From: Corynebacterium hylobatis
GTDB lineage: Bacteria; Actinomycetota; Actinomycetes; Mycobacteriales; Mycobacteriaceae
Length of the DNA: 64,000 nt
Assembly: GCF_003955685.1 (NCBI RefSeq)
Contig: NZ_RXHJ01000001.1
Span: forward strand, 186,001-250,000
Direction of reading: 5' to 3'
Of the stretch, positions 20,343 to 32,474 are shown piece by piece. The first letter of the stretch is position 1; each line of letters opens with the position of its first letter. The translations under genes were made by a program, and so were the position numbers. The notes below the pieces were generated by a model. The model saw only the letters and a program-made list of their open reading frames with translations, had not been told where the DNA came from and made no database searches.

Positions 20343-21512
20343 TTAGTCTCCGGGCTCCATGGCCTGCCGGGGACCGCAGATCAGGGCCACACCCTGGGTG
20401 CCGATCCGGGTGCACACCACCGCCATCGATGCCTTCCCCTTCAGCTTCAGCTTCCTGCGCAGGACGTCCGGATCAACATCCACCCCACGCACGAGGATCT
20501 CCAGGGAACCGGCATCATGGCCGCTCAGGGCGGCCCTGAGCTTCTTCAGCGGCACGATCTCGCGGATCTCGAAGCCGGTGCGACCCGCCGGGATCACGTC
20601 CCCGGTCAGATAGGCGATGCGCTCATCGAGCATCCACAGTCCCTCCCGATGGGCGTAGTGGCGCACCAGCCCGGCGCGCACGACCGCGCCGTCCGGGTCG
20701 ATGAGGAAACGGCCCGGTTCGCCCGCATAGATACCGTCCGGTTCAGAATCAGTGATCCGATCGGTCTTCCCGCCGGAGATGACGACCGCCTCCCGGCTGA
20801 CCCCCTCCGCCAGTCCCGGGGTGTAGAGGCAGGCCTCCTTCACACCGCCGTCGACGCTGACCAGGCTGACCAGCCCCTCCCAGTCCGAGAAATCCAGGCC
20901 CGGGGCGCATTTGACCGCCAGTTCCTTCCCCGGCCAGGCGGCCAGCAGGTCCGGCAGCGGCGGCAGCAGCTGGTCGGGCCGGGTGATGCGCCGTCCCCCG
21001 GCCCGGCGCGCGGGGTCGGCGACGACGACGTCGGCCCCGTTGCTCACCGGGGCGGTGGCGTCGGCGCGTACCAGCCAGGCGGCGGGGCCGAGGTTGTGGC
21101 GCGCCATGAGCAGGCGGGTGTGGTCGAGGTCGCTGCCCAGGTATCCCAGGCCTTCCGCGACCACTGACGCCCCCTCCGTGCCCACGGAGCAGGTCACGTC
21201 GTGGACCAGGGTGTCCGGTCCGAGGGTGCGGCGCAGGCGGGCGGCGCGTTCCGCGGCCACGACCTGCGGGGTGGCCTGCTGGGCGGCGTCGAGGTCGGTG
21301 AGCCAGTCGGCGGGGAATTTCCCGTTCGTCACCGCCGAGCGGCGGGCCTGCGCGAGTTCTGTCACGGCGCGGCCGTGTTCGCCGAAGCGTTGGCGCAGGG
21401 CGGCGGTGTCGGCGAGCAGGCTCTTCCGGGTGAGTGCGAGGTCTGTGGTGGCCTCTGCGATCTCCTGCGTGTGGGCCGCCAGGAAGGCGACCTCGTCGCG
21501 TGTGTAGGCCAT
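20343..21512 (-). CDS. Class I SAM-dependent methyltransferase with THUMP-like C-terminal domain
   Basis: A 389-residue protein. The central region has a Rossmann methyltransferase core: LVHDVTCSVGTEG as motif I, YLGSDLD as the acidic second strand, and VVVADPARR in place of the usual NPPY-type motif. The C-terminal ~90 residues match the THUMP-like domain found in this actinobacterial family. The RNA or protein substrate is unknown. Its ATG overlaps the stop of the upstream NUDIX gene by one base, so the two are co-translated. Confidence 0.75.
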   Translation of the reverse strand: MAYTRDEVAFLAAHTQEIAEATTDLALTRKSLLADTAALRQRFGEHGRAVTELAQARRSAVTNGKFPADWLTDLDAAQQATPQVVAAERAARLRRTLGPDTLVHDVTCSVGTEGASVVAEGLGYLGSDLDHTRLLMARHNLGPAAWLVRADATAPVSNGADVVVADPARRAGGRRITRPDQLLPPLPDLLAAWPGKELAVKCAPGLDFSDWEGLVSLVSVDGGVKEACLYTPGLAEGVSREAVVISGGKTDRITDSEPDGIYAGEPGRFLIDPDGAVVRAGLVRHYAHREGLWMLDERIAYLTGDVIPAGRTGFEIREIVPLKKLRAALSGHDAGSLEILVRGVDVDPDVLRRKLKLKGKASMAVVCTRIGTQGVALICGPRQAMEPGD

Positions 21513-22321
21513 CAGCGTGTCGGACGGATCCGGTCGACCCAGGCGGCGTTGAAGTATTCGGCGTAGCGCGGGTCATCGACCGGGTCGCCGACGACAGGGC
21601 TGAGGTCCGCGGCGTCGGCGGCGGCCAGGGCCTGCGCCGTGGTGGGGAACTGGGCGAGGAAGGACAACTGGGCCCAGGTGGGGATGGCGAGGCGGACGAG
21701 GCCGTGCCGCCAGCCGTCGAGAAGCAGCTGCGGGGAGAACCAGCCCGCGTCGTCGGCCTCGGAGGTGTCGCCGTCTGGTGACTGCCCTTCCGGGGCGACT
21801 GCGACGAAGGAGATGGTGTCGAACCAGTGGAGGTCCTTCCACCCGCCCACCCAGCGGGCCCAGGGACGCAGACCGTGGGTGCAGACCCGCAGGTCACGTC
21901 CGGTGAGCATCTCCGTCAGGGAGATGCGGTGGGAGATGAGGTCGACGCGGTCCCGGTGGTAGGGCGTGACATCGGCGATCGTCGAACCGTCCGCGTGGTA
22001 GGCCAGCAGGGTGCCGGTCTCCTCGAAGAGTTCGCGGACTGCGGCGAAGACGACGGCGTGGGTCTGCTCGGGGCTCAGGCCCAGCCGGACGGCGAAATCC
22101 TCGACGGGTTCGCCGGTCCACAGCGCGGACGTGTCCCCGACGGGCAGGTCCCGCTGGTCCACTCCCCCACCCGGGAAGACGGTCATGCCGGGATAGTTGC
22201 GCATCGTGGAGACCCGTTCCTGGGCCCACACCTGCAGTCCCTCCCCGGAATCCCGGACCAGGATGACCGTGGTGGACAGGCGGGCCTGACCATAGCCGGT
22301 GGGCGCCTGACGTTGGGTCAC
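21512..22321 (-). CDS. NUDIX hydrolase family protein
   Basis: A 269-residue pyrophosphohydrolase-like protein. The Nudix box is represented by AAVRELFEETGTLL; the preceding Gly-rich part of the box is separated by an insertion, as in the NUDT19/RP2-like group whose members hydrolyse CoA. It begins TTVILVRDSGEGLQVWAQER. I chose the GTG at 22321 because GGAGGTG lies about eight bases upstream; an in-frame GTG at 22345 would overlap that site. It is coupled to the downstream methyltransferase. Confidence 0.75.
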   Translation of the reverse strand: MTQRQAPTGYGQARLSTTVILVRDSGEGLQVWAQERVSTMRNYPGMTVFPGGGVDQRDLPVGDTSALWTGEPVEDFAVRLGLSPEQTHAVVFAAVRELFEETGTLLAYHADGSTIADVTPYHRDRVDLISHRISLTEMLTGRDLRVCTHGLRPWARWVGGWKDLHWFDTISFVAVAPEGQSPDGDTSEADDAGWFSPQLLLDGWRHGLVRLAIPTWAQLSFLAQFPTTAQALAAADAADLSPVVGDPVDDPRYAEYFNAAWVDRIRPTR

Positions 22322-22383
22322 GGCCGATTCACCTCCACAGTTCACTCTGGTCGGACCTCTTACACCGATAGTCTAGGCCCCAC

Positions 22384-23226
<843 letters not shown>

Positions 23227-23317
23227 TGTGGCCGATTACCCGTGTCCCCTGTGGAACTGACACAGCTGCACTAGGCTCGTCAAGGTAATTCCAACCCCTA
23301 TGTCGAAGGTGAAACAC

Positions 23318-25336
23318 ATGACAGGTCGACTCGGTATTGATGACGTCCGCCCGCAGATCTCCGGGCGACTGTTCCCCGCCAAGGCCGTGGTGGGCGAGGT
23401 CCTGCCGGTCACCGCCCTGGCCTGGCGCGAAGGACATGACGCCATCGCCGCGACCCTGAATGTCACCCCGCCCGGTGGGGAGACGGTGGGCCTCCACATG
23501 ACCACGGACCCGCACAACCAGGATCGTGTCCACGGTGTCTTCGTGCCGGACACTCCCGGCGTGTGGACCTTCCGGGTGGACGCCTGGTCGGATGCGTTCG
23601 CCACCTGGCGCAACGCGGTGACCAAGAAGATGGATGCCGGGCAGTCCGCCGCCGAGCTGGCCAATGATCTCGCCCACGGCGCGGAGCTCTTCGACCGCGC
23701 CGCGGCCCAGGCCCCGGACTCCGTCTCGGGGGTGCTTGTCGACGCCGCGACCGCCCTGCGCCGCACCGACGGCGACGTCACCGACCGCGTCCGCATCGCG
23801 ATGTCCGAGGTCGTCACCGCCGTGCTGCACGATCACCCGCTGCGCGACCTGCTCACCCACGGCCCGATCTGCGAGGTCAAGGTCGAGCGCCGCGACGCCC
23901 TGTTCAACTCCTGGTACGAACTCTTCCCGCGTTCCACCGGCGGACGGGACCAGGAGGGCCGCCCGGTGCACGGCACCTTCGCCACCACCGCGAAGGCCCT
24001 CGAGCGGGTTGCCGCCATGGGTTTCGACACCGTCTACCTCCCCCCGATCCACCCCATCGGTGAGGTCAACCGCAAGGGCCGCAACAACACCCTCACCCCC
24101 GAGCCGGGGGATGTCGGCTCCCCCTGGGCCATCGGTTCGAAGGACGGCGGCCACGACGCGGTCCACCCGGAGCTGGGCACCGTCGAGGATTTCCAGGCGC
24201 TGCTGACCCGCGCGGAGGAACTCGGCCTGGAGATCGCGCTCGACCTGGCGCTGCAGGCCGCCCCGGACCACCCCTGGGCCACCGACCACCGTGACTTCTT
24301 CACCGAGCTCGCCGACGGCACCATCGCCTACGCCGAGAACCCGCCGAAGAAGTACCAGGACATCTACCCCGTCAACTTCGACAACAACCCGACCGCGGTC
24401 TACGACGAGGTCCACCGCGTGGTCAAGTACTGGGTCGATCTGGGTGTACGCACCTTCCGGGTGGACAACCCGCACACCAAACCCGCCAACTTCTGGCAGT
24501 GGCTCATCGCCCGGATCCACGAGACCGACCCGGACGTCATCTTCCTCGCCGAGGCCTTCACCCGCGCCCCGCGTCTCTACGGGCTCGCCAAGCTGGGCTT
24601 CTCGCAGTCCTACACCTACTTCACCTGGAAGACGAGCAAGCATGAGCTGACCGAGTTCGCCTCCGAGATCCGCGACGCCGCGGACTACTCCCGTCCGAAC
24701 CTCTTCGTCAACACCCCCGACATCCTCCACGAGTCCCTGCAGGTCGGTGGGCCCGCCGTGTTCGCCATCCGGGCCACCCTCGCCGCGACGATGTCTCCGC
24801 TGTGGGGTGTCTACTCCGGTTATGAGCTTTACGAGCACGTCCCCGTCAAGAAGGGTTCTGAGGAGTACCTCGACTCCGAGAAGTACGAGCTGCGGCCCCG
24901 CGACTTCGAGGCGGCCCGCGCAGCCGGGGACTCCCTCGAGCCCTACCTCGCCCTGCTCAACCACATCCGCCGGGAGAACCCGGCGCTCCAGCAGCTGCGC
25001 AACCTGCACTTCCACGAGGTGGACAACGACCAGATCCTGGCCTACTCCAAGCTCGACCCGGTCACCGGCAACATCGTCCTCGTGGTGGTCAACCTCGACC
25101 CGCACAGCACGCAGGCCGGCACCGTGCATCTGGATCTGAGGGCCCTCGGCCAGCACCCGGGTGCCAGCTTCCCCGTCCACGACGCCGTCACCGGCGCCAC
25201 CTGGACCTGGCACCAGAGCAATTTCGTGCAGCTGGTGCCCGAGCTCGACGTCGCCCACGTGCTCATCCTGCCGAACGTCCCGGCCGACCGGCGTGAACCG
25301 CTCTCCTGGCGCCGGGTCACCGACTACCGGGCCTGA
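23318..25336 (+). CDS. glgE: Maltosyltransferase GlgE (alpha-1,4-glucan:maltose-1-phosphate maltosyltransferase)
   Basis: Extends alpha-1,4-glucan chains with maltose 1-phosphate in the cytoplasm. The 672-residue GH13_3 protein has an N-terminal beta domain, the early catalytic-barrel segment [18 protein letters not shown], the nucleophile Asp in [11 protein letters not shown] and the acid/base Glu in [10 protein letters not shown]. The ATG at 23318 has AAGGTG six bases before it, while the ATG six codons earlier does not. Followed by glgB, which branches the chains made here. The DUF3416-like N-terminus ([11 protein letters not shown]) is typical. Confidence 0.96.
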   Translation: MTGRLGIDDVRPQISGRLFPAKAVVGEVLPVTALAWREGHDAIAATLNVTPPGGETVGLHMTTDPHNQDRVHGVFVPDTPGVWTFRVDAWSDAFATWRNAVTKKMDAGQSAAELANDLAHGAELFDRAAAQAPDSVSGVLVDAATALRRTDGDVTDRVRIAMSEVVTAVLHDHPLRDLLTHGPICEVKVERRDALFNSWYELFPRSTGGRDQEGRPVHGTFATTAKALERVAAMGFDTVYLPPIHPIGEVNRKGRNNTLTPEPGDVGSPWAIGSKDGGHDAVHPELGTVEDFQALLTRAEELGLEIALDLALQAAPDHPWATDHRDFFTELADGTIAYAENPPKKYQDIYPVNFDNNPTAVYDEVHRVVKYWVDLGVRTFRVDNPHTKPANFWQWLIARIHETDPDVIFLAEAFTRAPRLYGLAKLGFSQSYTYFTWKTSKHELTEFASEIRDAADYSRPNLFVNTPDILHESLQVGGPAVFAIRATLAATMSPLWGVYSGYELYEHVPVKKGSEEYLDSEKYELRPRDFEAARAAGDSLEPYLALLNHIRRENPALQQLRNLHFHEVDNDQILAYSKLDPVTGNIVLVVVNLDPHSTQAGTVHLDLRALGQHPGASFPVHDAVTGATWTWHQSNFVQLVPELDVAHVLILPNVPADRREPLSWRRVTDYRA

Positions 25337-25451
25337 TCCGGCCGCCTACGCCCGGCCCGTTCCTGTAGCGTCAGGAACGTGACCGGGCGGAGCAACTCCC
25401 CCAGACAAAAACGCATCAACCGCATTCACCTTCCCCCTGTGAGGTCCAGCC

Positions 25452-27656
25452 ATGCACGACGCCCACGACGGCATCGACCAGAACCTGCTCATCCCCGACA
25501 CGGACATGGAGCGGCTGTACAACTGCAGCCATCACGCACCCCATGACTTCTACGGCTGGCACGCCGTGCAGGGCGGCTCCGTCATCCGCACCCGCCAGCC
25601 GGGTGCCCTCCGCGTCGATGTCCTCATCCACAACGAGTCGCGTGAGGCCACCCCCATCGGCAACGACGTGTGGGTGCTGGGACTGCCGGACATCTACACC
25701 CCGGACTACCGCCTGCGCATCACCTGGCCGGACACCGGCGAGGCCGTCATCGCCGATCCATACGCCTTCCTGCCCACGCTGGGCAACCTGGACATCCACC
25801 TGATCTCCGAGGGCCGCCACGAGCGCCTCTGGGATGTCCTCGGCGCCAACGTCCGTTCCTACGAAACCGCCCTGGGCACCGTCAAGGGAACCTCCTTCGC
25901 GGTGTGGGCACCCAACGCCATCGGCGTGGCCGTCGTCGGTGACTTCTGCGGTTGGAACGCCGGCCACTTCCCCATGCGTTCGCTGGGTTCCAGCGGCGTG
26001 TGGGAGCTGTTCATCCCGGACATCGGCGAGGGTGAGGTGTACAAATTCGCCATCCAGACCAAGGAGGGCCACCGCCGCGACAAGGCCGATCCGCTGGCCA
26101 AGGCCGCCCAGTGTCCGCCGGAGACCGCCTCCATCGTCGTGGACTCCCGCTACGAGTGGAACGACGGTGAGTGGATGCGTAACCGCGCCTCCGCCGACCT
26201 GCTCAACCAGCCGATGTCGATCTACGAGGTGCACCTCGGTTCCTGGAAGATCGGCAAGGGTTATAAAGAGCTGACCACCGAGCTGGTCGACTACGTCGCC
26301 GAACAGGGTTTCACCCACGTGGAGCTCATGCCCGTCTCCGAGCACCCCTTCGGTGGTTCCTGGGGTTACCAGGTCTCCGGCTACTACGCCCCGACCGCCC
26401 GCTGGGGCAGCCCGGATGAGCTGCGCGGCCTGATCGAGGCCTTCCACAACCGCGGCATCGGCGTCCTCATGGACTGGGTCCCGGCCCACTTCCCGAAGGA
26501 CGACTGGGCGCTGGCGCGTTTCGACGGCCCCGCCCTCTACGAGCACGCCGACTGGCGCCGCGGCGAGCAGATGGACTGGGGCACCTACATCTTCGACTTC
26601 GGCCGCAACGAGGTCCGCAACTTCCTCGTCGCCAACGCCCTGTACTGGATCGAGGAGTTCCACATCGACGGCCTGCGCGTCGACGCCGTGGCCTCCATGC
26701 TCTACCTCGACTACTCCCGCGAGGAAGGTCAGTGGGAGCCCAACCAGTTCGGTGGCCGCGAGAACCTCGAGGCGGTGCAGTTCCTCCAGGAGATGAACGC
26801 CACCGTCCACCGCACGCACCCGGGTGTGCTCACCATCGCCGAGGAATCCACCTCCTGGACAGGGGTCACCGCCCCCACTGAGCAGGGCGGGCTGGGCTTC
26901 TCCCTGAAGTGGAACATGGGCTGGATGAACGACACCCTCGAGTACTTCAAGCTCGACCCGGTCCACCGCGGGTACCACCACAACGAGATCACCTTCTCGA
27001 TGATCTACGCCTACTCCGAGAAGTACGTCCTGCCCTTCTCCCATGACGAGGTCGTCCACGGCAAGGGTTCCCTGTGGGGACGCATGCCGGGTGATGACTG
27101 GAACAAGGCTGCCGGCCTGCGTGCCCTCTACGGCTACATGTTCTCCCACCCCGGCAAGAAGCTGCTGTTCATGGGCCAGGAGTTCGGCCAGACCGGCGAA
27201 TGGGACGAGGCCCACTCCGTCGACTGGTCCAACCTGGAGGGCTGGGGCCACGAGTACCACGGGGGCATCCAGGATCTGGTGCGTGACATGCACCGGATCT
27301 ACCGGGACTCCCCCGCGCTGTACTCCCAGGACCACGACTACCGGGGCTTCCAGTGGCTCAAGAGCGATGATGCCGCCAACAACATCCTCGCCTACCTCCG
27401 TTGGGGCAGCGACGATTCTGTGCTGCTCGCGGTGGTCAACCTCTCCGGCACCTCCCAGCAGACCTACCCGCTGGGTATCCCCCGGGCCGGTGACTGGGAG
27501 CTGGTGCTCAACACCGATGATGCGAAGTACCAGGGAGCCGGCAACGAGCTCCCCGAGGTCGTGAGCACCACGGACACCGGCTGGGACGGCCAGGAGAACT
27601 CCCTGGAGCTGCAGATCCCGGCCAACTCCGTGCAGTGGTACCGCCACCGCGGCTGA
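25452..27656 (+). CDS. glgB: 1,4-alpha-glucan branching enzyme GlgB
   Basis: Introduces alpha-1,6 branches in glycogen. The 734-residue protein has two N-terminal beta-sandwich/CBM48 regions (residues ~1-230, including FAVWAPNAIGVAVVGDFCGWN), then a GH13 barrel: nucleophile Asp in GLRVDAVASM, acid/base Glu in LTIAEEST, and LPFSHDEVVHG. The C-terminal all-beta domain is present. It follows glgE by 115 bp with its own ribosome-binding site (GAGG), and a strong terminator comes after it. Confidence 0.97.
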   Translation: MHDAHDGIDQNLLIPDTDMERLYNCSHHAPHDFYGWHAVQGGSVIRTRQPGALRVDVLIHNESREATPIGNDVWVLGLPDIYTPDYRLRITWPDTGEAVIADPYAFLPTLGNLDIHLISEGRHERLWDVLGANVRSYETALGTVKGTSFAVWAPNAIGVAVVGDFCGWNAGHFPMRSLGSSGVWELFIPDIGEGEVYKFAIQTKEGHRRDKADPLAKAAQCPPETASIVVDSRYEWNDGEWMRNRASADLLNQPMSIYEVHLGSWKIGKGYKELTTELVDYVAEQGFTHVELMPVSEHPFGGSWGYQVSGYYAPTARWGSPDELRGLIEAFHNRGIGVLMDWVPAHFPKDDWALARFDGPALYEHADWRRGEQMDWGTYIFDFGRNEVRNFLVANALYWIEEFHIDGLRVDAVASMLYLDYSREEGQWEPNQFGGRENLEAVQFLQEMNATVHRTHPGVLTIAEESTSWTGVTAPTEQGGLGFSLKWNMGWMNDTLEYFKLDPVHRGYHHNEITFSMIYAYSEKYVLPFSHDEVVHGKGSLWGRMPGDDWNKAAGLRALYGYMFSHPGKKLLFMGQEFGQTGEWDEAHSVDWSNLEGWGHEYHGGIQDLVRDMHRIYRDSPALYSQDHDYRGFQWLKSDDAANNILAYLRWGSDDSVLLAVVNLSGTSQQTYPLGIPRAGDWELVLNTDDAKYQGAGNELPEVVSTTDTGWDGQENSLELQIPANSVQWYRHRG

Positions 27657-27673
27657 TACCCTGCTTCTCGACG

Positions 27674-27724
27674 CCGACGGCGCCCGACCCCTGAACTCAG
27701 AGGTCGGGCGCCGTCGGTGTTTTA
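27674..27724 (+). terminator. Rho-independent terminator after glgB
   Basis: A perfect 16-bp stem: CCGACGGCGCCCGACC (27674-27689) pairs with its complement at 27702-27717. The loop is 12 nt and TGTTTT follows. It ends the glgE-glgB transcript in the gap before the convergent ybbN-like gene. Confidence 0.85.
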
Positions 27725-27736
27725 GGGTCAGTGCGG

Positions 27737-28648
27737 CTAGAAGAGTGCGGAGGCCATCCTCGTGCGGGCCGCGGTGACGCGGGGGTCCGCGGCGTCGAAG
27801 AGAGCGAAGAGCTCGACCAGGCGGTCACGCACGCGCAGCTTCTCCCCCGGTACGGCGGCCATGAGTGCCAGCAGCCGGTCGAAGGCACGCTCGGGTGCCC
27901 CGGCGACCACCTCCGCGTCGGCCGCGGTGAACTGCTTCTCCACATCCGTCGGGTCGGCGTCCGCGGCGGCGACCGGGTCCTCGGTCCGGGAGGCCGGATC
28001 GAGGCGCTGCAGCAGCTTCGCGGTGTCGCGGGCCTGGACGATGTCCTGGTTACCGGGGGCCTCGGCGAGGATCTCGTCGTAGACGGCGATCGCGGCGTCG
28101 AAATCACCGGTGTTCAGGGCCGCCAGCGCCTGGCCCAGGCGCGGATCCTCCGGGGTCTCCTCTGCTGCGGGTGCGGCCGCCTGGAGGCCCGAGAGCTGCG
28201 GGCCGACCTGGGTGACCAGGGCGTCGAGCCAGGTCCGCAGGGCGTCGGCGGGCTGGCCGCCCTCGAACTGGGTGACGGGGCGACCGCCGCCGAGGGCGAT
28301 GACCGTGGGCAGGACCTGCACGCCGAAGGCCTGCGCAACCTCGGGGGTGGCGTCGGCGTCGACATAACCGACGATATAGCTCAGGCCGGCCCCCTCGGCC
28401 AACTGCTGCAGATCAGCGCGCAGCTGCTCGGATTCGGGGCTGCGCGGGGTGCCGACGAGCACCACGACCGGCACCTCGAGGGAACGGCGGACGACGTCGT
28501 TCTCGAAGTTCTGCGGGGTGACGGTCAGGTACGGGGCCGGTCCGGTGCCGGCGGCAGCCTGCTGGGCAGCCTGATCGCGGGCCTCCGCGCGGGCCTTCAC
28601 CTCGCCGAGGTCGATGGCTCCGGAGACGTAGCGGTGTGGGGTGTTCAA
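27737..28648 (-). CDS. YbbN/CnoX-like thioredoxin-fold co-chaperone without CxxC
   Basis: A 303-residue cytoplasmic protein with a thioredoxin fold at residues ~45-150 followed by TPR-like helices (LGQALAALNTGDFDAAIAVYDEILAEAPG). The catalytic CxxC of thioredoxin is replaced by SPES in LVGTPRSPESEQLR, while the cis-Pro (VQVLPTV) is kept. This resembles CnoX-type holdases, which bind unfolded proteins rather than catalyse disulfide exchange. It starts at TTG, with AAGGAGAA six bases upstream. It is the last gene of a minus-strand series from nucS. Confidence 0.85.
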   Translation of the reverse strand: MNTPHRYVSGAIDLGEVKARAEARDQAAQQAAAGTGPAPYLTVTPQNFENDVVRRSLEVPVVVLVGTPRSPESEQLRADLQQLAEGAGLSYIVGYVDADATPEVAQAFGVQVLPTVIALGGGRPVTQFEGGQPADALRTWLDALVTQVGPQLSGLQAAAPAAEETPEDPRLGQALAALNTGDFDAAIAVYDEILAEAPGNQDIVQARDTAKLLQRLDPASRTEDPVAAADADPTDVEKQFTAADAEVVAGAPERAFDRLLALMAAVPGEKLRVRDRLVELFALFDAADPRVTAARTRMASALF

Positions 28649-28660
28649 GTGGTGTTCTCC

Positions 28661-28957
28661 TTAGAAGTGCTTCTCGAGGGATTCGACCTTCTGGTGCAGC
28701 TGGTCCGGGTAGCCGGGCCGGATATCAGCCTTGAGCACCAGGGACACGCGCGGCGAGACGGCACAGACCGCTTCGGTGGCCCGTCTGACCACGTCCATGA
28801 CCTCATCCCATTCCCCCTCGACGAGGGTGAACATGGCGTTGGTTTCATTCGGCAGGCCGGAATCGCGGACGATCCTCACGGCCTCGGCTACGGCGGCGGA
28901 CATTTCGGCGTCGGGGGTACCGGTGACGGTCGGTGCCACGGAGAAGGCGATGATCAT
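28661..28957 (-). CDS. Thiamine-binding / MTH1187-YkoF family protein
   Basis: A 98-residue protein of the MTH1187 (DUF77) family, with the core IIAFSVAPT, a central NETNAMFTLVEGEWDEVM and C-terminal KADIRPGYPDQLHQKVESLE. Family members form tetramers with a ferredoxin-like fold, and some bind thiamine. I start at the ATG at 28957, because the 21 upstream codons overlap the preceding gene. It is 12 bp upstream of the YbbN-like gene and shares its transcript. Confidence 0.8.
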   Translation of the reverse strand: MIIAFSVAPTVTGTPDAEMSAAVAEAVRIVRDSGLPNETNAMFTLVEGEWDEVMDVVRRATEAVCAVSPRVSLVLKADIRPGYPDQLHQKVESLEKHF

Positions 28958-28967
28958 GGCCTCCACG

Positions 28968-29279
28968 TTACCTGCGGTCCCAGCAGTGGCGGTGCCAGTG
29001 ACGCCGGTCATCGGCGCCACGTCCGGTGTCGCGGGGCCAGGCGACGATGTGGGCGACCCCCGGCGGGATGTTCTGGTTGCAGCCCGGGCACACGTAGAAT
29101 TTCTTCGCCGAATGCGAACCCATGTGCCGGAACTGGTACAACTCCCCCTGGGTCCACGAAGGCCCCTCGACAGTCTGGGTGCCGTAGAAGGCGGTGCCGT
29201 CGCGGGGCAGCTCCCTGGGTACCACCGCTTCCCGACGCCCGCCTCTGCGCGGGCGCTGCGGTCTGTTCCTGCGTGGCAC
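28968..29279 (-). CDS. Conserved small zinc-finger-like protein, function unknown
   Basis: A 103-residue basic protein with an Arg/Pro-rich N-terminus (PRRNRPQRPRRGGRR) and a putative metal site, YVCPGCNQ followed by RHWHRHCW near the C-terminus. The CxxC...HxxxHC pattern suggests a zinc ribbon, possibly binding nucleic acid. It begins with a GTG two bases after the nucS stop, so it is translationally coupled to nucS. This pairing with nucS is, as I recall, frequent in actinobacteria, but no function is established. Confidence 0.7.
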   Translation of the reverse strand: MPRRNRPQRPRRGGRREAVVPRELPRDGTAFYGTQTVEGPSWTQGELYQFRHMGSHSAKKFYVCPGCNQNIPPGVAHIVAWPRDTGRGADDRRHWHRHCWDRR

Positions 29280-29281
29280 TG

Positions 29282-29974
29282 CTAGAACAACCGCAGTTCG
29301 TCGGTCTCGATGCCGCGCAGCTCCTGGTAGTCCAGGGTCAGGCAGCGGATGCCGCGGTCCTCGGCCAGGGTGCGGGCCTGGGGCCTGATCTCCTGGGCGG
29401 CGAAGACGCCACGGACCGGCCGCAGCAGTTCATCGCGGTTGAGCAGATCGAGGTAACGGCTCAGCTGCTCGACGCCGTCGATACCGCCGCGACGCTTGAT
29501 CTCCACGGCCACGGTCCCACCGTCCTCGTCACGGGCCAGGAGGTCCACCGGGCCGATGGCGGTGGGGTACTCGCGGCGTACGAGGCTGTAGCCCTCACCG
29601 AGGGTGTCGATATGCTCCGCCAGCAACTCCTGAAGGTGGGCCTCCACCCCGTCCTTGACCAGGCCGGGATCCTGACCGAGCTCATGGGTGGTCTCGTGGT
29701 GGACCTGCTCGATGGTGATGCGGAGCTGCTCCCCCTTCGAGTTCTCCACGATCCACAGCTGCTCGCCGGTGTCCTCACCGTCGATGTCGGTGATGGCTGT
29801 CTCAGTGAGCGAGCACGGCGGGGTCATCCAGTTGAGGGGTTTGTAGGCACGGTCGTCGGCGTGCACTGACACCGAACCGTCGGCCTTGATCATGAGCAGA
29901 CGGTCGGCCATGGGCAGATGCGCCTCCAGGCGGCCGACATAGTCCACGGAACAACGGGCGATGACTAAACGCAT
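29282..29974 (-). CDS. nucS: Endonuclease NucS/EndoMS (mismatch-specific)
   Basis: Cuts double-stranded DNA at mismatches. It is the core of the actinobacterial MutSL-independent mismatch repair and acts with the beta clamp. The 230-residue protein shows the N-terminal domain ([16 protein letters not shown]), the linker [25 protein letters not shown] segment, and the RecB-like catalytic residues in [22 protein letters not shown] (D...E-K). The very C-terminal DELRLF matches the clamp-binding tail of NucS. It is 21 bp downstream of the DUF2550 gene. Confidence 0.95.
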   Translation of the reverse strand: MRLVIARCSVDYVGRLEAHLPMADRLLMIKADGSVSVHADDRAYKPLNWMTPPCSLTETAITDIDGEDTGEQLWIVENSKGEQLRITIEQVHHETTHELGQDPGLVKDGVEAHLQELLAEHIDTLGEGYSLVRREYPTAIGPVDLLARDEDGGTVAVEIKRRGGIDGVEQLSRYLDLLNRDELLRPVRGVFAAQEIRPQARTLAEDRGIRCLTLDYQELRGIETDELRLF

Positions 29975-29995
29975 GCGTTCCAGACTAGCCCGTGG

Positions 29996-30460
29996 TCACT
30001 TTCCGTTCTGACCCCGGGTGATCCTGCTGCGCAGACGGTGATGGTCGATGCGTTCCTGCCGCTCGTGCGGGGCGGACTCGATCCAGGAGGTCAGCGCCGT
30101 GAGGCTGGGCGGGTCAAGCGCCATCTCGTAGTGGGTGCCGCCGTCGCACAGGGTCGCCACCGACAGGCCCTCGGCCATGAAGGTGGCCTCCCCCGGGGTC
30201 AGCTGACGGGGCTCGTGGAAGTCCAGGCGCTGCCGGTTGAACACCTGGTCCGCCATCGGCGAGATGGACCGCAGCTTGAAGTACTCGAGGTCGTCGCCGT
30301 TGTAGCGGATCGTACCGTGACGCCAGCCGTGGACGCCGGAGGCCGGGAGGCGACGCAGGAGGATCGTCGTGCCGCGCGAACGCAGGGTGAGGAAGCGCCA
30401 GACGGCGAGCAGAACCGCAAGCACGGCAAACACGATCAGTACCCAGGTCACGATCTCCAT
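29996..30460 (-). CDS. DUF2550 family membrane-anchored protein
   Basis: A 154-residue protein with one N-terminal transmembrane helix (residues ~5-24), followed by a soluble domain (WRHGTIRYNGDDLEYFKLRSISPMAD). This matches DUF2550, an actinobacterial family that characteristically follows the atp operon. GGAAGGGGAA precedes the ATG. Its function is unknown. It is separated from atpC by 181 bp containing a terminator, so it probably has its own promoter together with nucS. Confidence 0.85.
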   Translation of the reverse strand: MEIVTWVLIVFAVLAVLLAVWRFLTLRSRGTTILLRRLPASGVHGWRHGTIRYNGDDLEYFKLRSISPMADQVFNRQRLDFHEPRQLTPGEATFMAEGLSVATLCDGGTHYEMALDPPSLTALTSWIESAPHERQERIDHHRLRSRITRGQNGK

Positions 30461-30573
30461 GGCACGTTCCCCTTCCGGACGGTTGTCGGCTCATTCTATA
30501 GCCCACGCCTGCAATTGCCCAACGACAGCGCATGCCCGCAGGAGCAACCGTTTGTCCCTGCCCCGCAAACGAC

Positions 30574-30608
30574 TGACACCCGCTGCCCTGGTGGGCAGCG
30601 GGTGTCAG
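30574..30608 (-). terminator. Terminator of the atp operon
   Basis: A long GC-rich hairpin whose arms, CTGACACCCGCTGCCC and GGGCAGCGGTGTCAG, pair with one bulged C and a TGGT loop. It lies about 35 bp after the atpC stop. On the minus strand it is followed by TCGTTT, a short T-rich tail. Confidence 0.75.
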
Positions 30609-30641
30609 TCTGAGAGAGGAAGAGGCGGTGCCTCCAGTGTG

Positions 30642-31013
30642 TTAAGCCTCGGCCTTACGGCGCACGGCGCTCAGTTCCGCCTCCGCGCGGAGACGGGTGA
30701 ACTCGTCCGCATCCTGCAGCTGAGACTCGGCCAGCGAGGTGTCGACCTCATCGGCCCAGATCGCGTAGTCCGCGAGGATGGTGACCTTCTCCGGGGTAAC
30801 GGAGAGGAAGCCACCATGGACGGCAGCAACGAGCCTGTCGCCCTCGACCGGACGGATGGTCACGACGCCGTTCTCGCGCAGCTGCCCGAGCATCGGCTCG
30901 TGACCGGACAGCACGCCGATCTCACCCTCAGTGGTCTGCGCGGTGACGATGCTGGCCGAACCCGACCAGAGCATGCGCTCCACGGAGACCAGTTCAACGG
31001 TGATGTCAGCCAT
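30642..31013 (-). CDS. atpC: ATP synthase F1 epsilon subunit
   Basis: A 123-residue central-stalk subunit that couples rotation and regulates ATP hydrolysis. It has the beta-barrel domain ([17 protein letters not shown], then [16 protein letters not shown]) and a shortened C-terminal helical part ([20 protein letters not shown]), as in other actinobacteria. It is the last gene of the atp operon, preceded by GAGGAG, and 12 bp after atpD. Confidence 0.97.
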   Translation of the reverse strand: MADITVELVSVERMLWSGSASIVTAQTTEGEIGVLSGHEPMLGQLRENGVVTIRPVEGDRLVAAVHGGFLSVTPEKVTILADYAIWADEVDTSLAESQLQDADEFTRLRAEAELSAVRRKAEA

Positions 31014-31025
31014 GTGCGTCTCCTC

Positions 31026-32474
<1,449 letters not shown>
